A stretch of 64,000 nucleotides of DNA from Porphyra umbilicalis. Lineage: Eukaryota > Rhodophyta > Bangiophyceae > Bangiales > Bangiaceae. The DNA is taken from positions 62,001 through 126,000 of the forward strand of contig KV918845.1 of the NCBI GenBank assembly GCA_002049455.2. The letters run 5' to 3'. The stretch's first letter is position 1. Every line of letters starts with the position of its first letter. A model generated the notes under the pieces. That model was given only the letters and a program-made list of their open reading frames with translations, had not been told where the DNA came from and made no database searches. Positions 40,840 through 50,843 of the stretch are shown piece after piece. A program made the translations under genes and the position numbers.

Positions 40840-42528
40840 ATGGATCCCCCCCCCCCGTCGGACGGGGGGCCGTGCCCCCCGTGCCGCCCGTGGCGGGCCC
40901 TCCCCCGCCTCGCGGCGGATGCGGTGGTGGCGGCCGCCGCCGCGTCCACCGCCGCCGCCGCCGGTCGCGCGTCCGCGTCGGCGGGGCTGGCGCCGCCGCC
41001 GCTGGGGCGGTCCGCAGCCGCGTCGGCGGCGGCGGCCGGCGGCGACGACGGAGGCGACGGCGGCGACGGCGGCCGCGGCACGCTCGCCGCCACCGCCGCC
41101 GTGCGCGAACGATTCGTGGCCGTCGGGTTTGGCCTCGCCGTCGCCGCCGTCTACGCGTCGACCGTGCCCGCGGCGGAGGACGCGGCGTGCGCCGGCCGCA
41201 CGCTGCAGATCACCGACGTGGCGTTTGTTGACAAGACTGACAAACATCGCCGGCAGAAGTTGACGGTGCGCCCCGACCGCGTGCGCATCGACGGCGTCCC
41301 GTGCGTCGCCACGTCTGACAAGACGCGGCTGGAGGGCGACAGCGGCGGCACCGACGGCGCCTTTGAGCGCCTCCTCCACTTCACCGTCCTCCACGGCGAC
41401 GTGACGTGCGGCGGGGCGGCGGCGCGGGTGCGGCTCCCGGAGGGCTCCATCCTTGCGTTTGGCGTCCGCACCGCCGACGGGGTGCCGATCGCCAACGTTG
41501 GCGCGTGCCGTTTTGCGGCGCCCGCCGGCTCGAAGCTCGGCGCGCCGCTGGAAGATCCCAGCTGCTTCCCCGCTGAAGCGATGGTGACGCTCTCGTCGGG
41601 CACGCCGGTGCGGATGGCGGCGCTCCGCGTCGGGGATGTGGTCGTCACGGGGCCGGCGACGACGTCTCCGGTGTTTGGGTTTAGCCACGCCGACGCCGCC
41701 GGCGCGGCACGCTACGTGACGCTGACGGCGGGGGCGGCGGGTACCCTCATCGCCACGCCGGGGCACTATGTGCGGGTCGGGCCCGCCGCGTGCGGCGCGT
41801 CGGCCGTGCCGCCGTCGGGGGCGTGTGCGGCGACGGCCAGCCGCCTCGTTGCCGCTGCCGCGGTGCGCGTTGGGGACTTGCTTCTCGCCGTTCCGCCGCC
41901 GCCGCCACCGTCAGTCGGCGCGGGGGGCACCGGCGGTGGTCCGCCCGGCTGGGGCGGACCGCCCCCCATGGAGCGCCCCGCCGGCGCGACGGCGGGCGGC
42001 GCCGCCGCGCCCGCCGCCGTGTGGGCGCCCGTCACCGCCATTTCCGTGGACGCGGCCCCCGTGGCGCGGGGGCTGTACAACCCCCACACCCTGGACGGGG
42101 GGGTGGTCGTCGACGGCTTTGCCGCGTCAACGTTTACGGCGGCGGTGGCGCCGGGGGTGGCGGCGGTCGCGCTCGCGCCCGCCCGCGCCGCGTTTGCGGC
42201 GGGCTGGGGGGGGGTCGTCGGCGCCCGCTGGCTGCCGGTCGTGGGGGGGGCGCGCGTGCCGGCGGCTCTGGGCGGGCGCCCGTCGTACTGGGGTGGTGAT
42301 GGGGGGGGGCGTGTTCGCCTTTGTAGACGCACCAGGGCGATGGGGTGCGCGCGCGAGAGAGCTGTCCGACCAGAGTCGGGGCGTTCGGGCAGAGTCTTGC
42401 CACCTCTTGGTTTTGTCTTGTCATTTGGGTGGGAGTGTACTGTACTGTACATATTGCTGGTCCCCGAACTTTGTCCTGGTGGACAGAGACCGACTCTATA
42501 CACCAATCAAATGCGCCCCTGGGACTGA
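40840..42528 (+). CDS. Hint (hedgehog/intein)-domain protein with N-terminal hydrophobic segment
   Basis: ATG at 40840 (MDPPPPSDGG). A low-complexity N-terminus leads to a hydrophobic helix (FVAVGFGLAVAAVYAS, about residues 91-106), a signal peptide or anchor. An extracytoplasmic-type domain with several Cys follows (CAGRTLQITDVAFVDKTDKH ... VTCGG ... GACRF). The Hint module begins with the nucleophile Cys in SCFPAEAMVTLSSGTPVRMA and LRVGDVVV, then LIATPGHYVRVG (the block carrying the conserved His). It closes with ARGLYNPHTLDGGVVVDGFA, the usual end motif. Hint domains self-cleave; in hedgehog they attach sterol. Red algae are known to carry Hint proteins without a hedgehog signalling domain. 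The tail after about 42300 follows a G-run and is probably not native sequence. The start is preceded by a long open G+C frame, so it is not certain. Confidence 0.8.
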   Translation: MDPPPPSDGGPCPPCRPWRALPRLAADAVVAAAAASTAAAAGRASASAGLAPPPLGRSAAASAAAAGGDDGGDGGDGGRGTLAATAAVRERFVAVGFGLAVAAVYASTVPAAEDAACAGRTLQITDVAFVDKTDKHRRQKLTVRPDRVRIDGVPCVATSDKTRLEGDSGGTDGAFERLLHFTVLHGDVTCGGAAARVRLPEGSILAFGVRTADGVPIANVGACRFAAPAGSKLGAPLEDPSCFPAEAMVTLSSGTPVRMAALRVGDVVVTGPATTSPVFGFSHADAAGAARYVTLTAGAAGTLIATPGHYVRVGPAACGASAVPPSGACAATASRLVAAAAVRVGDLLLAVPPPPPPSVGAGGTGGGPPGWGGPPPMERPAGATAGGAAAPAAVWAPVTAISVDAAPVARGLYNPHTLDGGVVVDGFAASTFTAAVAPGVAAVALAPARAAFAAGWGGVVGARWLPVVGGARVPAALGGRPSYWGGDGGGRVRLCRRTRAMGCARERAVRPESGRSGRVLPPLGFVLSFGWECTVLYILLVPELCPGGQRPTLYTNQMRPWD

Positions 42529-43930
42529 CTGATTGCTTATGATACATGTGCCCATACAGCCTGGAATCAACATCAGCTCCTGTTTTTTCCTGCACTTCTG
42601 GCATGGAGACAGTAGAAAATCTCAAGATCTCGCGTGGGCAGCTTGCTCTGTGCCAAGAACTCGCAGAAGCATAGCGATGTCCATCCTACGCATACACGAC
42701 CAAGCCATCCTATCGGCCTGCATTAGCAGAGATCTCAAAAATATCATCGAGACCGTCTCACGACTGCAAGCGTTACGGTCAGAGCCTGGCATCGATTGTT
42801 CCGAACGGGAGTTCTCCCGTTTTTCCTTCCGTTCGCGAACAGGAGGGAGAACGGGAGTCGCTCCCGTTCGGACGGCCTCCGAACGGGACCCCCGTTCGAC
42901 CTCCCGTTCTAGATGCAGTCTTCGTAACAACCGAGCGGCGGTTGGCGCCACGGAGCGCCTCGAGGGGTGTGCCGTGGGGCACGGCGCGTGGTCGCCCGCT
43001 GCCCGCCGGCCAGCAGTGCCCGGCGAGAATTGCCACGGGCGCCCGATCCCAAAGGAGGTGCTTTTCCTCTGTACGTTGGGGGAATGGCAAGTGGCGTTGG
43101 TATTCTCGTCGTGGGCGGCGGCGCACTCGAACCGGTGGCACTCCATCGCGGGCGGTCGCGTGGGGCGCTGGTGCGCGTGGGAGGGGGTGGGGGGGGCATG
43201 CACTGGTGTGCTATTGCGGGCACGGCAGACCCCCCTGAGCACAGCCCAACCCACCCGGCGTCCCACCGTCCTGATGAAACAACCCGCGTGCCGCCATGAG
43301 GCGGCGGCCTGCACGGAATGTCATTGTTGACAGCGTCGCGCAGTGCCAGCGGCGGACGACCCAACAGCACAGAGGGAGGCGGCGCGCGCGCGGCAGAGAG
43401 CGGCGGAAAACCGGTGCCACGCCTGTACTGCACCGCCACCGGCGAGGTGCGGGGCGGCGGGGACGTGGGTGGCGGCGAGGCCTGGCGGGCGCCCGACATT
43501 GCCGAGGGCGGGGTGGGGACGGCCACTGCCACACCGCCGACGGCCGTCGCCATCCAGCAAGCAAGCAGCAGCAGCAACTTGATGGGCCTCGGCCGCCGCC
43601 GCCCTAAAACTTTTAGTGCGCCGCTGCATCAGCAGCCCAGTCCTTGCCAACGACCCGTCCCCACGCCACCCGCCGCATGAACTAGCGGCGGTGGCCCGCC
43701 CGCGCGCCCACCACGCCACCACCGCAGCCGCCCGCACGGCGACGGTGTAGTCCCACGTGGCGTGCACGCGCCCCCGCGCGCCGCCGCGGCAGGCGGCGCC
43801 GGCAGCGGCAAAGCCGCGTCGGGGGGGACCCCACCACGGGCGGTGGCGACCACCCGCGCGCGGCCGCGCACCGCCACACGCGTTGCGCGGGGACGCTGGG
43901 CACGTCGGCGATCCCGTCGACGTTGCCCGG
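42529..43930. other. Flank of the CACTA element; possible disrupted host gene on the minus strand
   Basis: 42540-42790 is A+T-balanced and non-coding. On the minus strand, 43930-43680 reads GNVDGIADVPSVPAQRVW and then, after a C7 run, HATWDYTVAVRAAAVVAWWA, which looks like true protein. Joined across the element with 49991-50160 the phase is kept (see that entry). 42910-43580 is open in several minus frames, including a hydrophobic stretch (LLLLLACWMATAVGGVAVAV), without a recognisable domain. Confidence 0.3.
42801..42912. repeat. Dispersed palindromic repeat, copy 2
   Basis: Contains GAACGGGAGTTCTCCCGTTT, GAACGGGAGTCGCTCCCGTT and CTCCCGTTCTAGA, the same small foldbacks as at 24121-24190. 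Confidence 0.75.
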
Positions 43931-44398
43931 CCCTACAAGAAAAATCACCCGGTATATCCCGGGTTTTGGGTCCCCGAAATCCCGGGTTGATGGAGGAGAA
44001 ACCCCCTCTCAGACGGCCGTCAAGCGCCCTCAACATACCGGCTTTCCCGGGATATACATGGATGCAGGGTTCTCCACAGGCCTCCAGGGGAGCCATCGCA
44101 ACCCGGGATCCTTAGGATTATGATTCGCTCACAGGAAGCCACGTTGCATAAATGATTGGCTGAGATGGGTCCTGTCAGGCAACCAAATTGACAAAGGTAT
44201 GACCCACCACATGACCACATTCGACATTTATCATCTGACTCATGTACAAAAACTCTGTCTGTAAACATAGGTTTAACAACACTTCACATACTCCTACTGG
44301 TGCCGCTCTTGTTTGGAATCGTGTAGTTTGATCAATCATGACTTTTCTTATATTGATTTGTTTGCTTATTAAAACAATACATGTTTACTATGCTAAAG

Positions 44399-45274
44399 CT
44401 ACGAAATGGATGCAAAAAACTCTTGCGCCGACCTGGGGGCGGGGGCGTGTGCGCCAGCCCGGTCGCGGGGCGCGGCCGGTACAGAAGGTAGCAGTGGAGC
44501 TGCCACTGACGGTGGCGCCGGCAACGCGGTGGCCAGGGCCGGTGGCGTCGGCGCCGAGTTGGCCTTGGCAACTTGCGCGCGGTACTCCGTGGCGTTCGTA
44601 GCGAGCCTCGACAAAAGGGCGCACGCCCCCCACGACCTCTGGCAAACGGCAAGCCGCGGCTCCAGGTCCTCCAGGAACTCAATAGCCGAGGCCAATGTGG
44701 CTCGCGGCTGGTTACAAAACGTTGCCTTCTCGAAGTAGGTTGCCGCCCTCTTAGTCAGCCGATGCAGCTCCTTCTCGTCTGCGGCAGAGATTCCCAGCTC
44801 CGGGGCGCCGACGACCTTCATCCGGTTCACGGATTTGCCGGTCGGCATTGGCACGGAGCGGCGCCCCGCGTGCTTGTCCTTGTCAAACTCAAACCCCCCC
44901 CGTCCGCTTGTGCGCCCCCGGATGCGCTCCGATTTTTTAGGTCGGGAGCGAGCCGGCATCGGGGCCTCGGGTGAAGCTTGCACAGAGCCGGAAACGGCCG
45001 GCAACCTGCCCACACAGCCTCCGCCAGGGGACTGGGAAGTAGCCCCCTGCGTGGCCGGATACACCGACCGCACCTCAATCGGCCGCCGCGGAAGAGGCGG
45101 AACCGGCCGCGCCGACAATCGGTGGGGCGCCCGTGCCGACATGCCCGTGGGGGGGGGCCGAATGTTGAACGAGTGGAAGGCGCCGGCGGATTCCCACGGC
45201 GGTCCGGTACGGATCTGAGCCGTAGACGACGCGGGGCGGTGGGGGGCGGGGGGGATGTCGCCGCCGATAGGCAT
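44399..45274 (-). CDS. CACTA accessory protein (TnpA-like position), 291 aa
   Basis: ATG at 45274, TAG at 44399-44401. A Pro/Arg-rich N-terminus with a basic stretch (MPARSRPKKSERIRGRTSGR) precedes a Lys/Arg patch and a helical domain (ISAADEKELHRLTKRAATYF ... IEFLEDLEPRLAVCQRSWGA). The tail is Ala/Pro-rich and ends EFFASIS. It lies downstream of the transposase in the same orientation, the place where CACTA elements carry the DNA-binding accessory gene. No sequence family is recognised. The region between (45275-46329) may hold an intron or 5' exon. Confidence 0.55.
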   Translation of the reverse strand: MPIGGDIPPAPHRPASSTAQIRTGPPWESAGAFHSFNIRPPPTGMSARAPHRLSARPVPPLPRRPIEVRSVYPATQGATSQSPGGGCVGRLPAVSGSVQASPEAPMPARSRPKKSERIRGRTSGRGGFEFDKDKHAGRRSVPMPTGKSVNRMKVVGAPELGISAADEKELHRLTKRAATYFEKATFCNQPRATLASAIEFLEDLEPRLAVCQRSWGACALLSRLATNATEYRAQVAKANSAPTPPALATALPAPPSVAAPLLPSVPAAPRDRAGAHAPAPRSAQEFFASIS

Positions 45275-46329
45275 GCGGCTGCCGCCACGGCCGCCGCCAA
45301 ATTTTCTGGGACACAGTTACAGAACGTAAAGAAACCAATCGAACGAAAGGGCAGGCAGAACGAGGGGATAGCAGCTCGAACCATAATTCCACGTGGGGAT
45401 GTCAGTGACCATATGCGCTTGAGAATCCTTCCATACGAGGGAAGGTCGGCGGTGCGACAAAGAGAGAGAGAACCCGCACACCCACACCACCCGGCTCACA
45501 TGTGAGACATATTGTGGACACGCAAGGTTTGCCGGAAAGAGATGGGAAAATAGAAACTGCAAAGCACGTACCTCCGTCAACGTCAGCGCGTGTACGTTTG
45601 ACCCGCGCCATAGCGGTCCGTACGACACGGAGACAGCGGTGGGGACAAGACCCGAGGGGGACGTGGTCGGTCAAGCACAAGAAGAGCACAGGAATACAGA
45701 GCGCCAATGCGGTGGCAGGGACACTGGGGACATGCCCGGTCGCGGGCCACGTACCGTCGGCACGACGGCGGTGGGAGTGCCGGGGCACGACGACGATGAG
45801 CACGGTGGGCAGTGTGAGGGCGTGGGCGCTGCACGCACACTGACGATCGCAGGTCGTGAGGAGCCTTCCAGACGCACTCGCTCTGAATAGACTGTGGGCA
45901 TTCAACCCCTCCAGAAGCACCCGCAAACGGTGGTGGCGGACGCTTGCCCCTCGCTCGAGCCCTGTGTGCGCCACCCCCACTCGTGGCCTCGTCACGGGCC
46001 CCCCCCCTGTGATCGCCGACAAGCTGGGTGAGGAGATATCCCACACACTCCACCGCGAATCCCAGATTCTGGGGCGGAGAAGCTCCCTCACGCTGGGAGA
46101 GAGCAGAATAGACGGCGGCTGCTGGCGGCCGTCGAAAGTCCCTATGAAGAGATCCTCAAGTCAAATTTCACGGCGGGCATGGACATTTGCGGCACTAAGT
46201 AAACTAGCACAGCCTGCAAGGTCCTGGCTTTCCACCTTGTCAAGTTGCCTTGATATAAGTGAGTAAGCAGCCAGTTGCTAGTTATTATTCCAAAAATAGA
46301 AGTCACTTCGCGACACAAGCCACCCTTCC
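45275..46329. other. Spacer between the two CACTA genes
   Basis: Moderate G+C. Open frames are short and mutually inconsistent. It probably contains the 3' end of the transposase transcript and the promoter or 5' leader of the accessory gene. Confidence 0.4.
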
Positions 46330-49266
46330 CTACTGAGTGTCAGAGAACGGCTCTCGACAAAACAAAACGAAGTGCACCCCCTCCCTCTCCACCGTGCCGA
46401 CCACTTCGGCCAAAGCCCCGACGGGCACATGGTAGCGCGTACCTCCCAAACCAGAGATGCACTCAATGCCAAGCTTGGTCGCAGCGTATCCGTAACGGCC
46501 AGGGCGGTCCTTTGCCGACTTAACACGCTCCACGTAAGCAAAAGCCATCGGACGCCCATCGATGAAAACGGCCGCGTAATGCAGGGCCGCCGCAAACGTG
46601 GAGACAGGCCGCTGTTCCGGGGGGCCCCCTCGACGGCGCACCATCTCGGTAGAGTTGATTCGCAGAAGGTAGTTCCTGCGCCGGTGCTTGTGACAATCCG
46701 ACCCCATGGGCTGAGATCCTGCAATTTTCCCTGAAGCCAACTCCAAGCGGTAGTACTTCATCGCCAAAATCTCTTGCGGGACTTCGTCTACCGCTTCTTG
46801 CGCCAGCACAGCCCGCATGCTGGCCAACTCCGCGCCGCAGAGATAAGCGGCCGCGCTCCTGGGCGGCAGCAAAGTGCAACTGGGACCGATATCCTGGAGA
46901 ATTTTCAGGCCGCCACGAGTAGGCCCGGCCTCCTTCGGGGGCTTGCCAGTTGCCGCGGCCCACTCTTGCGGTAGAAATTGTTGACTGAAGGAAGTGATCA
47001 AATCGGCCTTACATTGCCGCGTTAAGTTCTCCTCGAGGCTTGCATGAGGTCTTGAGTGCGATCGAATTAACTTACCCAGCGTCCCAATCTTGCGCTCCAT
47101 AGGAAACTGCCAACAGACCCAGGCCGGTCCGCATGCCCGGAGCAAGGGGACGATGCCCAGCAGTGTCGAAATAGTGGACAGACACAGCGGTAGCCGCTCG
47201 ACTGAGCCGCGGAAGATCTTAGCGTAGTAGTTTGAGACAAAGTACTTGATGTCGTCATCAATCGACTTAATCTCGGCCTCCGACAAGCCACTTGGCCGAA
47301 AGAGGAGACGGCAAGCCCGACAAAGCGCCATGAAGATGTTGTAATATTCGCCGGGGATGCGGCCAGCGAGTAGAACCTCCCCCGTGCACAGAATGATGTG
47401 CATCCAATCCACTGCCTTAAACGACTTGAGATGAATGTCGATATTCCTTAAGGACCTTGCTTGTGCCCGCGGCACAGTCCGTCGTGCGTTACGGAGCTCC
47501 CGGCCCGCCAATGCCACGGTAGACCTTGGCATGATGTAGGCCTCGTCCTTGTCCTTATTCACCAGCTTTAAGCCAGCAAAAAGCTTCCACAGATGTGGGA
47601 CGACGTTCAACAGCACGAGGTGCATCGTGTCGTATGGTGCAGCTGTGGGACCCATGTCCCACAAGTCGTTGAGGTACGGATAGGCCGTGCGCATGTCGGG
47701 ACTGGGAGCGAAAAATAGAGAATAACCCTTGATACCGCTCTTTTGTTCCAGACTTGTCTGGTACGCAACAGTACTGCCGCCTGCGCGTGCGTCTTCGACG
47801 GCCTTCGCTTGTGCCGCAATGCTTTCTGCCGTCCGGCGGGGCGCGGTGCAGTTGTGCACAGAGAATAGCGTCTTGTTGGCCCGACCCGGTGTGAGATCTT
47901 TGGGCGGGTAGTAAATGTGGCTACTTGCCGCCGAGTAGACGCCCTCGAATTCTCGAAGGCGTTTGTATGTGTAGCTGTTAACGCCCTTAGCATTGTAGAG
48001 CTTGTCACCACCTGGTTGGTCCGTCGTAAAGTTGAGCACCCCCGCCCTTAAAACCTGAGGCGTTGCCGAGTTAGCAACCAAAAGTCCGGGAATTCCCTTG
48101 GCAAGCTCGTTTAACTCGCCAGCGATCGGGTGTAGAAAGGACTCGAGGTCGACTGGCTGCGTTGGTCCAGGAGTTACTGCGAGAAGCAGCTGGTACTTGT
48201 TGCCCGTCCGCTGGTCGGGGCTCACACTAAGCGGTGTGGCCACGATTGGCCAGCCTTCGAATCCGTTTTGCCTCCAAAACTTGAAGCCATCCGTGCCCAA
48301 GTTTAGTGGCACGAAGACGCCGTCGAGTAGGCCCCGCTCGCGGAGGAAGCGCCATTTGCCTCCATGGAAGTAGTCATGGACGCCGTCCGGGTCTTCGTCT
48401 GCGGCCTGGCGGGCGGCCGCCATATTCTCGAGCATGGACTTTCCAATGATGGGATCGCCGAGCAGGTGGGCTAGCCAGGATGTGAGCGAAAAGTAGGTGA
48501 TCTGTTTCGCTGGTCTGCCGCCGGTTTCATGGCGCGGCGCGCCGCAGGCATCGCACTCCGTTTGTAGCGCGCGCTTGTGCGTGTACGCCAAACACCCGTT
48601 CCGACAGCAGTCGACCTTGCGAGTTTCCAAGTTTACACTGGCCTTGATGAATTGCTCCAGAAGATAGGGTGTCCGGTACTTGGCGGCGGAGGTACCCAGC
48701 CTAAGTAGATCCGCGACGGCCGCTTGCGTTAAATTGTGTTGCACGGCGAAAGCATACAACGCCAAATCGGCCCTGTGATCCTTAAACTTGCCAACAGGCA
48801 GGCGAAGTTCATTTGTGGACACAGCTGGCTGGTAGATTGGTGAAGGGGGTGACGCAATTTCATCTTGTGCCTCGGGCTCGACGAGAAACTCGGGTGGTGG
48901 AACATTATTCGCAATATCTGCCTCGTCGTCTTCGTCAGAATCGCTAGATGCGACGCTTGACTCGGGCGTCTCTTCAGCGTCGCATCGGCAGCCGTCGCGG
49001 GCAGGTCCCGACGCCCCGGCGCCAGCGCTTTCCCGACTGGCCGTAGCCGGTCGGGCTTGCCCCCCCAAGGGCCCCCCACCCCCGTGCTGGGGGTGATCAT
49101 TTGCTGGCCCGCCGCCACCCCCACCATATTCGATGTGGCGACGCTTTTCTGGCTGCTTGTGCAGGTAGAACGTCGACCTGGACACTTGCGGAGGGTCTCT
49201 ACGTCCGCCATCGGTGCAGGCGTAGCAGTCGCAAAAAAACACCCCTGCACGGCCTGGTGTCGCCAT
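46330..49266 (-). CDS. Tnp2-type CACTA transposase, uninterrupted (978 aa)
   Basis: ATG at 49266 (MATPGRAGVFFCDCYACTDG), TAG at 46330-46332. N-terminal cysteine knuckle FFCDCYAC. An acidic region follows (around residue 110). Then come the CRNGCLAYTHKRALQTECDA and CGAPRHETGGRPAKQ zinc-ribbon-like block and SLTSWLAHLLGDPIIGKSML. Catalytic landmarks are LNLGTDGFKFW (first Asp, about residue 325), PYDTMHLVLLNVVPHLWKLF (second Asp, about 545) and CWQFPMERKIGTL (Glu, about 722). All three match PF02992-type transposases. There is no in-frame stop or frame change in 2.9 kb, unlike the host genes here. An upstream open extension to 49452 lacks an ATG. Confidence 0.92.
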   Translation of the reverse strand: MATPGRAGVFFCDCYACTDGGRRDPPQVSRSTFYLHKQPEKRRHIEYGGGGGGPANDHPQHGGGGPLGGQARPATASRESAGAGASGPARDGCRCDAEETPESSVASSDSDEDDEADIANNVPPPEFLVEPEAQDEIASPPSPIYQPAVSTNELRLPVGKFKDHRADLALYAFAVQHNLTQAAVADLLRLGTSAAKYRTPYLLEQFIKASVNLETRKVDCCRNGCLAYTHKRALQTECDACGAPRHETGGRPAKQITYFSLTSWLAHLLGDPIIGKSMLENMAAARQAADEDPDGVHDYFHGGKWRFLRERGLLDGVFVPLNLGTDGFKFWRQNGFEGWPIVATPLSVSPDQRTGNKYQLLLAVTPGPTQPVDLESFLHPIAGELNELAKGIPGLLVANSATPQVLRAGVLNFTTDQPGGDKLYNAKGVNSYTYKRLREFEGVYSAASSHIYYPPKDLTPGRANKTLFSVHNCTAPRRTAESIAAQAKAVEDARAGGSTVAYQTSLEQKSGIKGYSLFFAPSPDMRTAYPYLNDLWDMGPTAAPYDTMHLVLLNVVPHLWKLFAGLKLVNKDKDEAYIMPRSTVALAGRELRNARRTVPRAQARSLRNIDIHLKSFKAVDWMHIILCTGEVLLAGRIPGEYYNIFMALCRACRLLFRPSGLSEAEIKSIDDDIKYFVSNYYAKIFRGSVERLPLCLSTISTLLGIVPLLRACGPAWVCWQFPMERKIGTLGKLIRSHSRPHASLEENLTRQCKADLITSFSQQFLPQEWAAATGKPPKEAGPTRGGLKILQDIGPSCTLLPPRSAAAYLCGAELASMRAVLAQEAVDEVPQEILAMKYYRLELASGKIAGSQPMGSDCHKHRRRNYLLRINSTEMVRRRGGPPEQRPVSTFAAALHYAAVFIDGRPMAFAYVERVKSAKDRPGRYGYAATKLGIECISGLGGTRYHVPVGALAEVVGTVEREGVHFVLFCREPFSDTQ

Positions 49267-49990
49267 GGTGCTGCTGGTAGAGAGATGGGGGGGGGGGGGG
49301 GGGGGGGGGATGGGCGGGGAGAGGAAGACGACGCGGTGGCGGTGGCGAAGCGTGCACCCGGCGGCGGGCTTGTGCGAATGACTGAGATGAGTTGCCATCG
49401 AGAAGTCAATAGGAGGTGCTTTTATAAGCAGTTTGGGGAAGCCACTGTCCAATCAAATTGCAGTAGGACCCTCCAGCGTGTCGAAGGTACTGGAAGTCTC
49501 GATTGCTTTCCGGATCTTTCCAGTGCTTCGTCGTTTGATCGCCCGTAAGACGCAGAGTCACCCTCCAGCTTACACTCGAGAGTCGCGCGATTCATTGCTG
49601 TTTCGAACCTTCCACCCGTGTCACAGTGCCGCCCCGCTCCCCCCCTCAGAGGATTCCCACGCGCCACTTCCCGAACGGAGGAACAGTCCTCTCAGACACG
49701 ACCGTGAGGGGGGGGGACACCGCACTGGCTGGCTTGTCAGAATCGGGTGGGGTGCCGCCGCGGGGCGGCCCGCAGGTCTGGTGGGCTCCCAGGAATCGGG
49801 TGGGTTGCCGCTGGCGATCAACACGGGCACCTGTGTGCGGATCAACCAGGGATTTCCGCGATCTGCTCCACACGGCACCCCGAAATCCAGGGTAAATCGC
49901 TCCGTGGAAGCCGATTTGACCCGGGATCCCAGGTCTCCTGGGATTTTGGGTCAGAAAACCCGGGATATCCCGGCTATTTTTCTTGTAGGG

Positions 49991-50160
49991 CGCGGGGAGA
50001 GCGAGCGCCACCCACTCGGGGCCGCGGACGGCTGCGGACGGGCCGTCGGCGTAGGGTAGGGAGGCCGCGACGGCGCCAGCGGCGCGGACCTCCATGGCGC
50101 CGACGGGGGGGAGCACGCCGACACGCCCACCAAGGCGGGGGGGGGAGAGGCTGCCGCATC
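49991..50160 (-). pseudogene. Host coding fragment at the CACTA insertion site
   Basis: Minus strand reads LGGRVGVLPPVGAMEVRAAG then AVRGPEWVALALPA, with the element ending at the next codon. Taking the flanking triplet as the target duplication, the same frame continues at 43930 as GNVDGIADVPSVPAQRVW. The element thus appears to split a host gene in a coding exon. The protein is not recognised. Confidence is low because both pieces are short and low in complexity. Confidence 0.3.
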
Positions 50161-50715
50161 GCTGCGGGTGTTGCTGCCGCTGCCACAGCTGCCGCTTTCA
50201 TCGCTGCTGCCGCAGGCAGTGTGGTTGTCGGCGGCGACGACGGCGGCGGCCACGCAGAGGCACCGAAACGGCGGCGGGTGGGTACAAATGGGGGACCAGG
50301 CGCGGGGGAGGCCCCCACCGCGCCAGCCTCGGGCGGACAACGGGCCGACCGGGGGAGAACCGTCACGGGCACAATGGCGGAGGGGGCATGGCGGGGACAC
50401 GGGCAGGACCGATGGCGGGTGGTGGGCGGGGGCACGGGAAGGGAGACGGCGGGGGGGGGGCGCAACCCGAGCGCGCCGCTTGGGCCACCGCGGCACAAAA
50501 ACACACTAGCGGGAGACGGGTACACATGCCACGCAGTCGAGAGTGCGACGCAACGTCAACATCATGTTGACGTTGCGTCGCACTCTCGCCTGCGCCCATG
50601 ATGGGACAACCGACATTAGCGTTGTGGTGGTACTGTAGTGGCAGCGCACCGCGGCCTCCCTTGAGGACAAAGAAAACAAGGGATCCCACTTCATCGTCTC
50701 GAAAAGGTACCACAC
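50161..50715. other. Non-coding stretch with a perfect palindrome
   Basis: G+C rich to about 50520, with no recognisable gene. Then comes the 51-bp palindrome, followed by A+T-balanced sequence leading into the TA-element cluster. Confidence 0.4.
50538..50588. repeat. Perfect 51-bp palindrome (25+1+25)
   Basis: CGAGAGTGCGACGCAACGTC continues to the centre at 50563 and is mirrored exactly on the other side. There is effectively no loop. It could be the collapsed remains of a foldback element, a protein-binding dyad or a cruciform. Palindromes this perfect are unstable, so it may be young. Confidence 0.93.
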
Positions 50716-50843
50716 TACAGCCGATCTCTCAAAAACCTCGCACGCCACCTGTCACACAACTCTTACAAATCGGCCTGCAGGGGGTCGCAGAGGCCGATTT
50801 GTAAGAGTGCTGCAACAGTGAGGTTTTTGCGAGACCGGCTGTA
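50716..50843. mobile_element. TA-flanked hairpin MITE
   Basis: TA-CAGCCGATCTCTCAAAAACC on the left is inverted on the right as GGTTTTTGCGAGACCGGCTG-TA. The inner arms CTTACAAATCGGCCT are also inverted around a short loop (50782-50791). The whole element is one hairpin of about 124 bp. Confidence 0.85.

Larger units (their letters stand above)
43931..49990. mobile_element. Intact-looking CACTA (EnSpm/CMC) transposon, 6.06 kb
   Basis: Terminal inverted repeats CCCTACAAGAAAAAT are present at both ends. This is one base off the plant CACTACAAGAAAA consensus. They run on as CCGG.ATATCCCGGGTTTT. Subterminal regions on both sides are full of CCCGGG(A/T) motifs, as expected for binding sites of the element's accessory protein. 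It encodes an uninterrupted Tnp2 transposase (46330-49266, -) and an accessory ORF (44399-45274, -). Flanking triplets are CCG-like on one side and GCG-like on the other in minus sense, so the 3-bp duplication is imperfect or diverged. With full-length ORFs and both ends present it could be autonomous and recent. Confidence 0.88.

Noticed and set aside
38119-41766. Minus-strand open frame of about 1200 codons across the Hint gene and inverted repeat
   Set aside because: Shadow of G+C-rich DNA; Arg/Pro-rich throughout. The plus strand carries the recognisable Hint domain.
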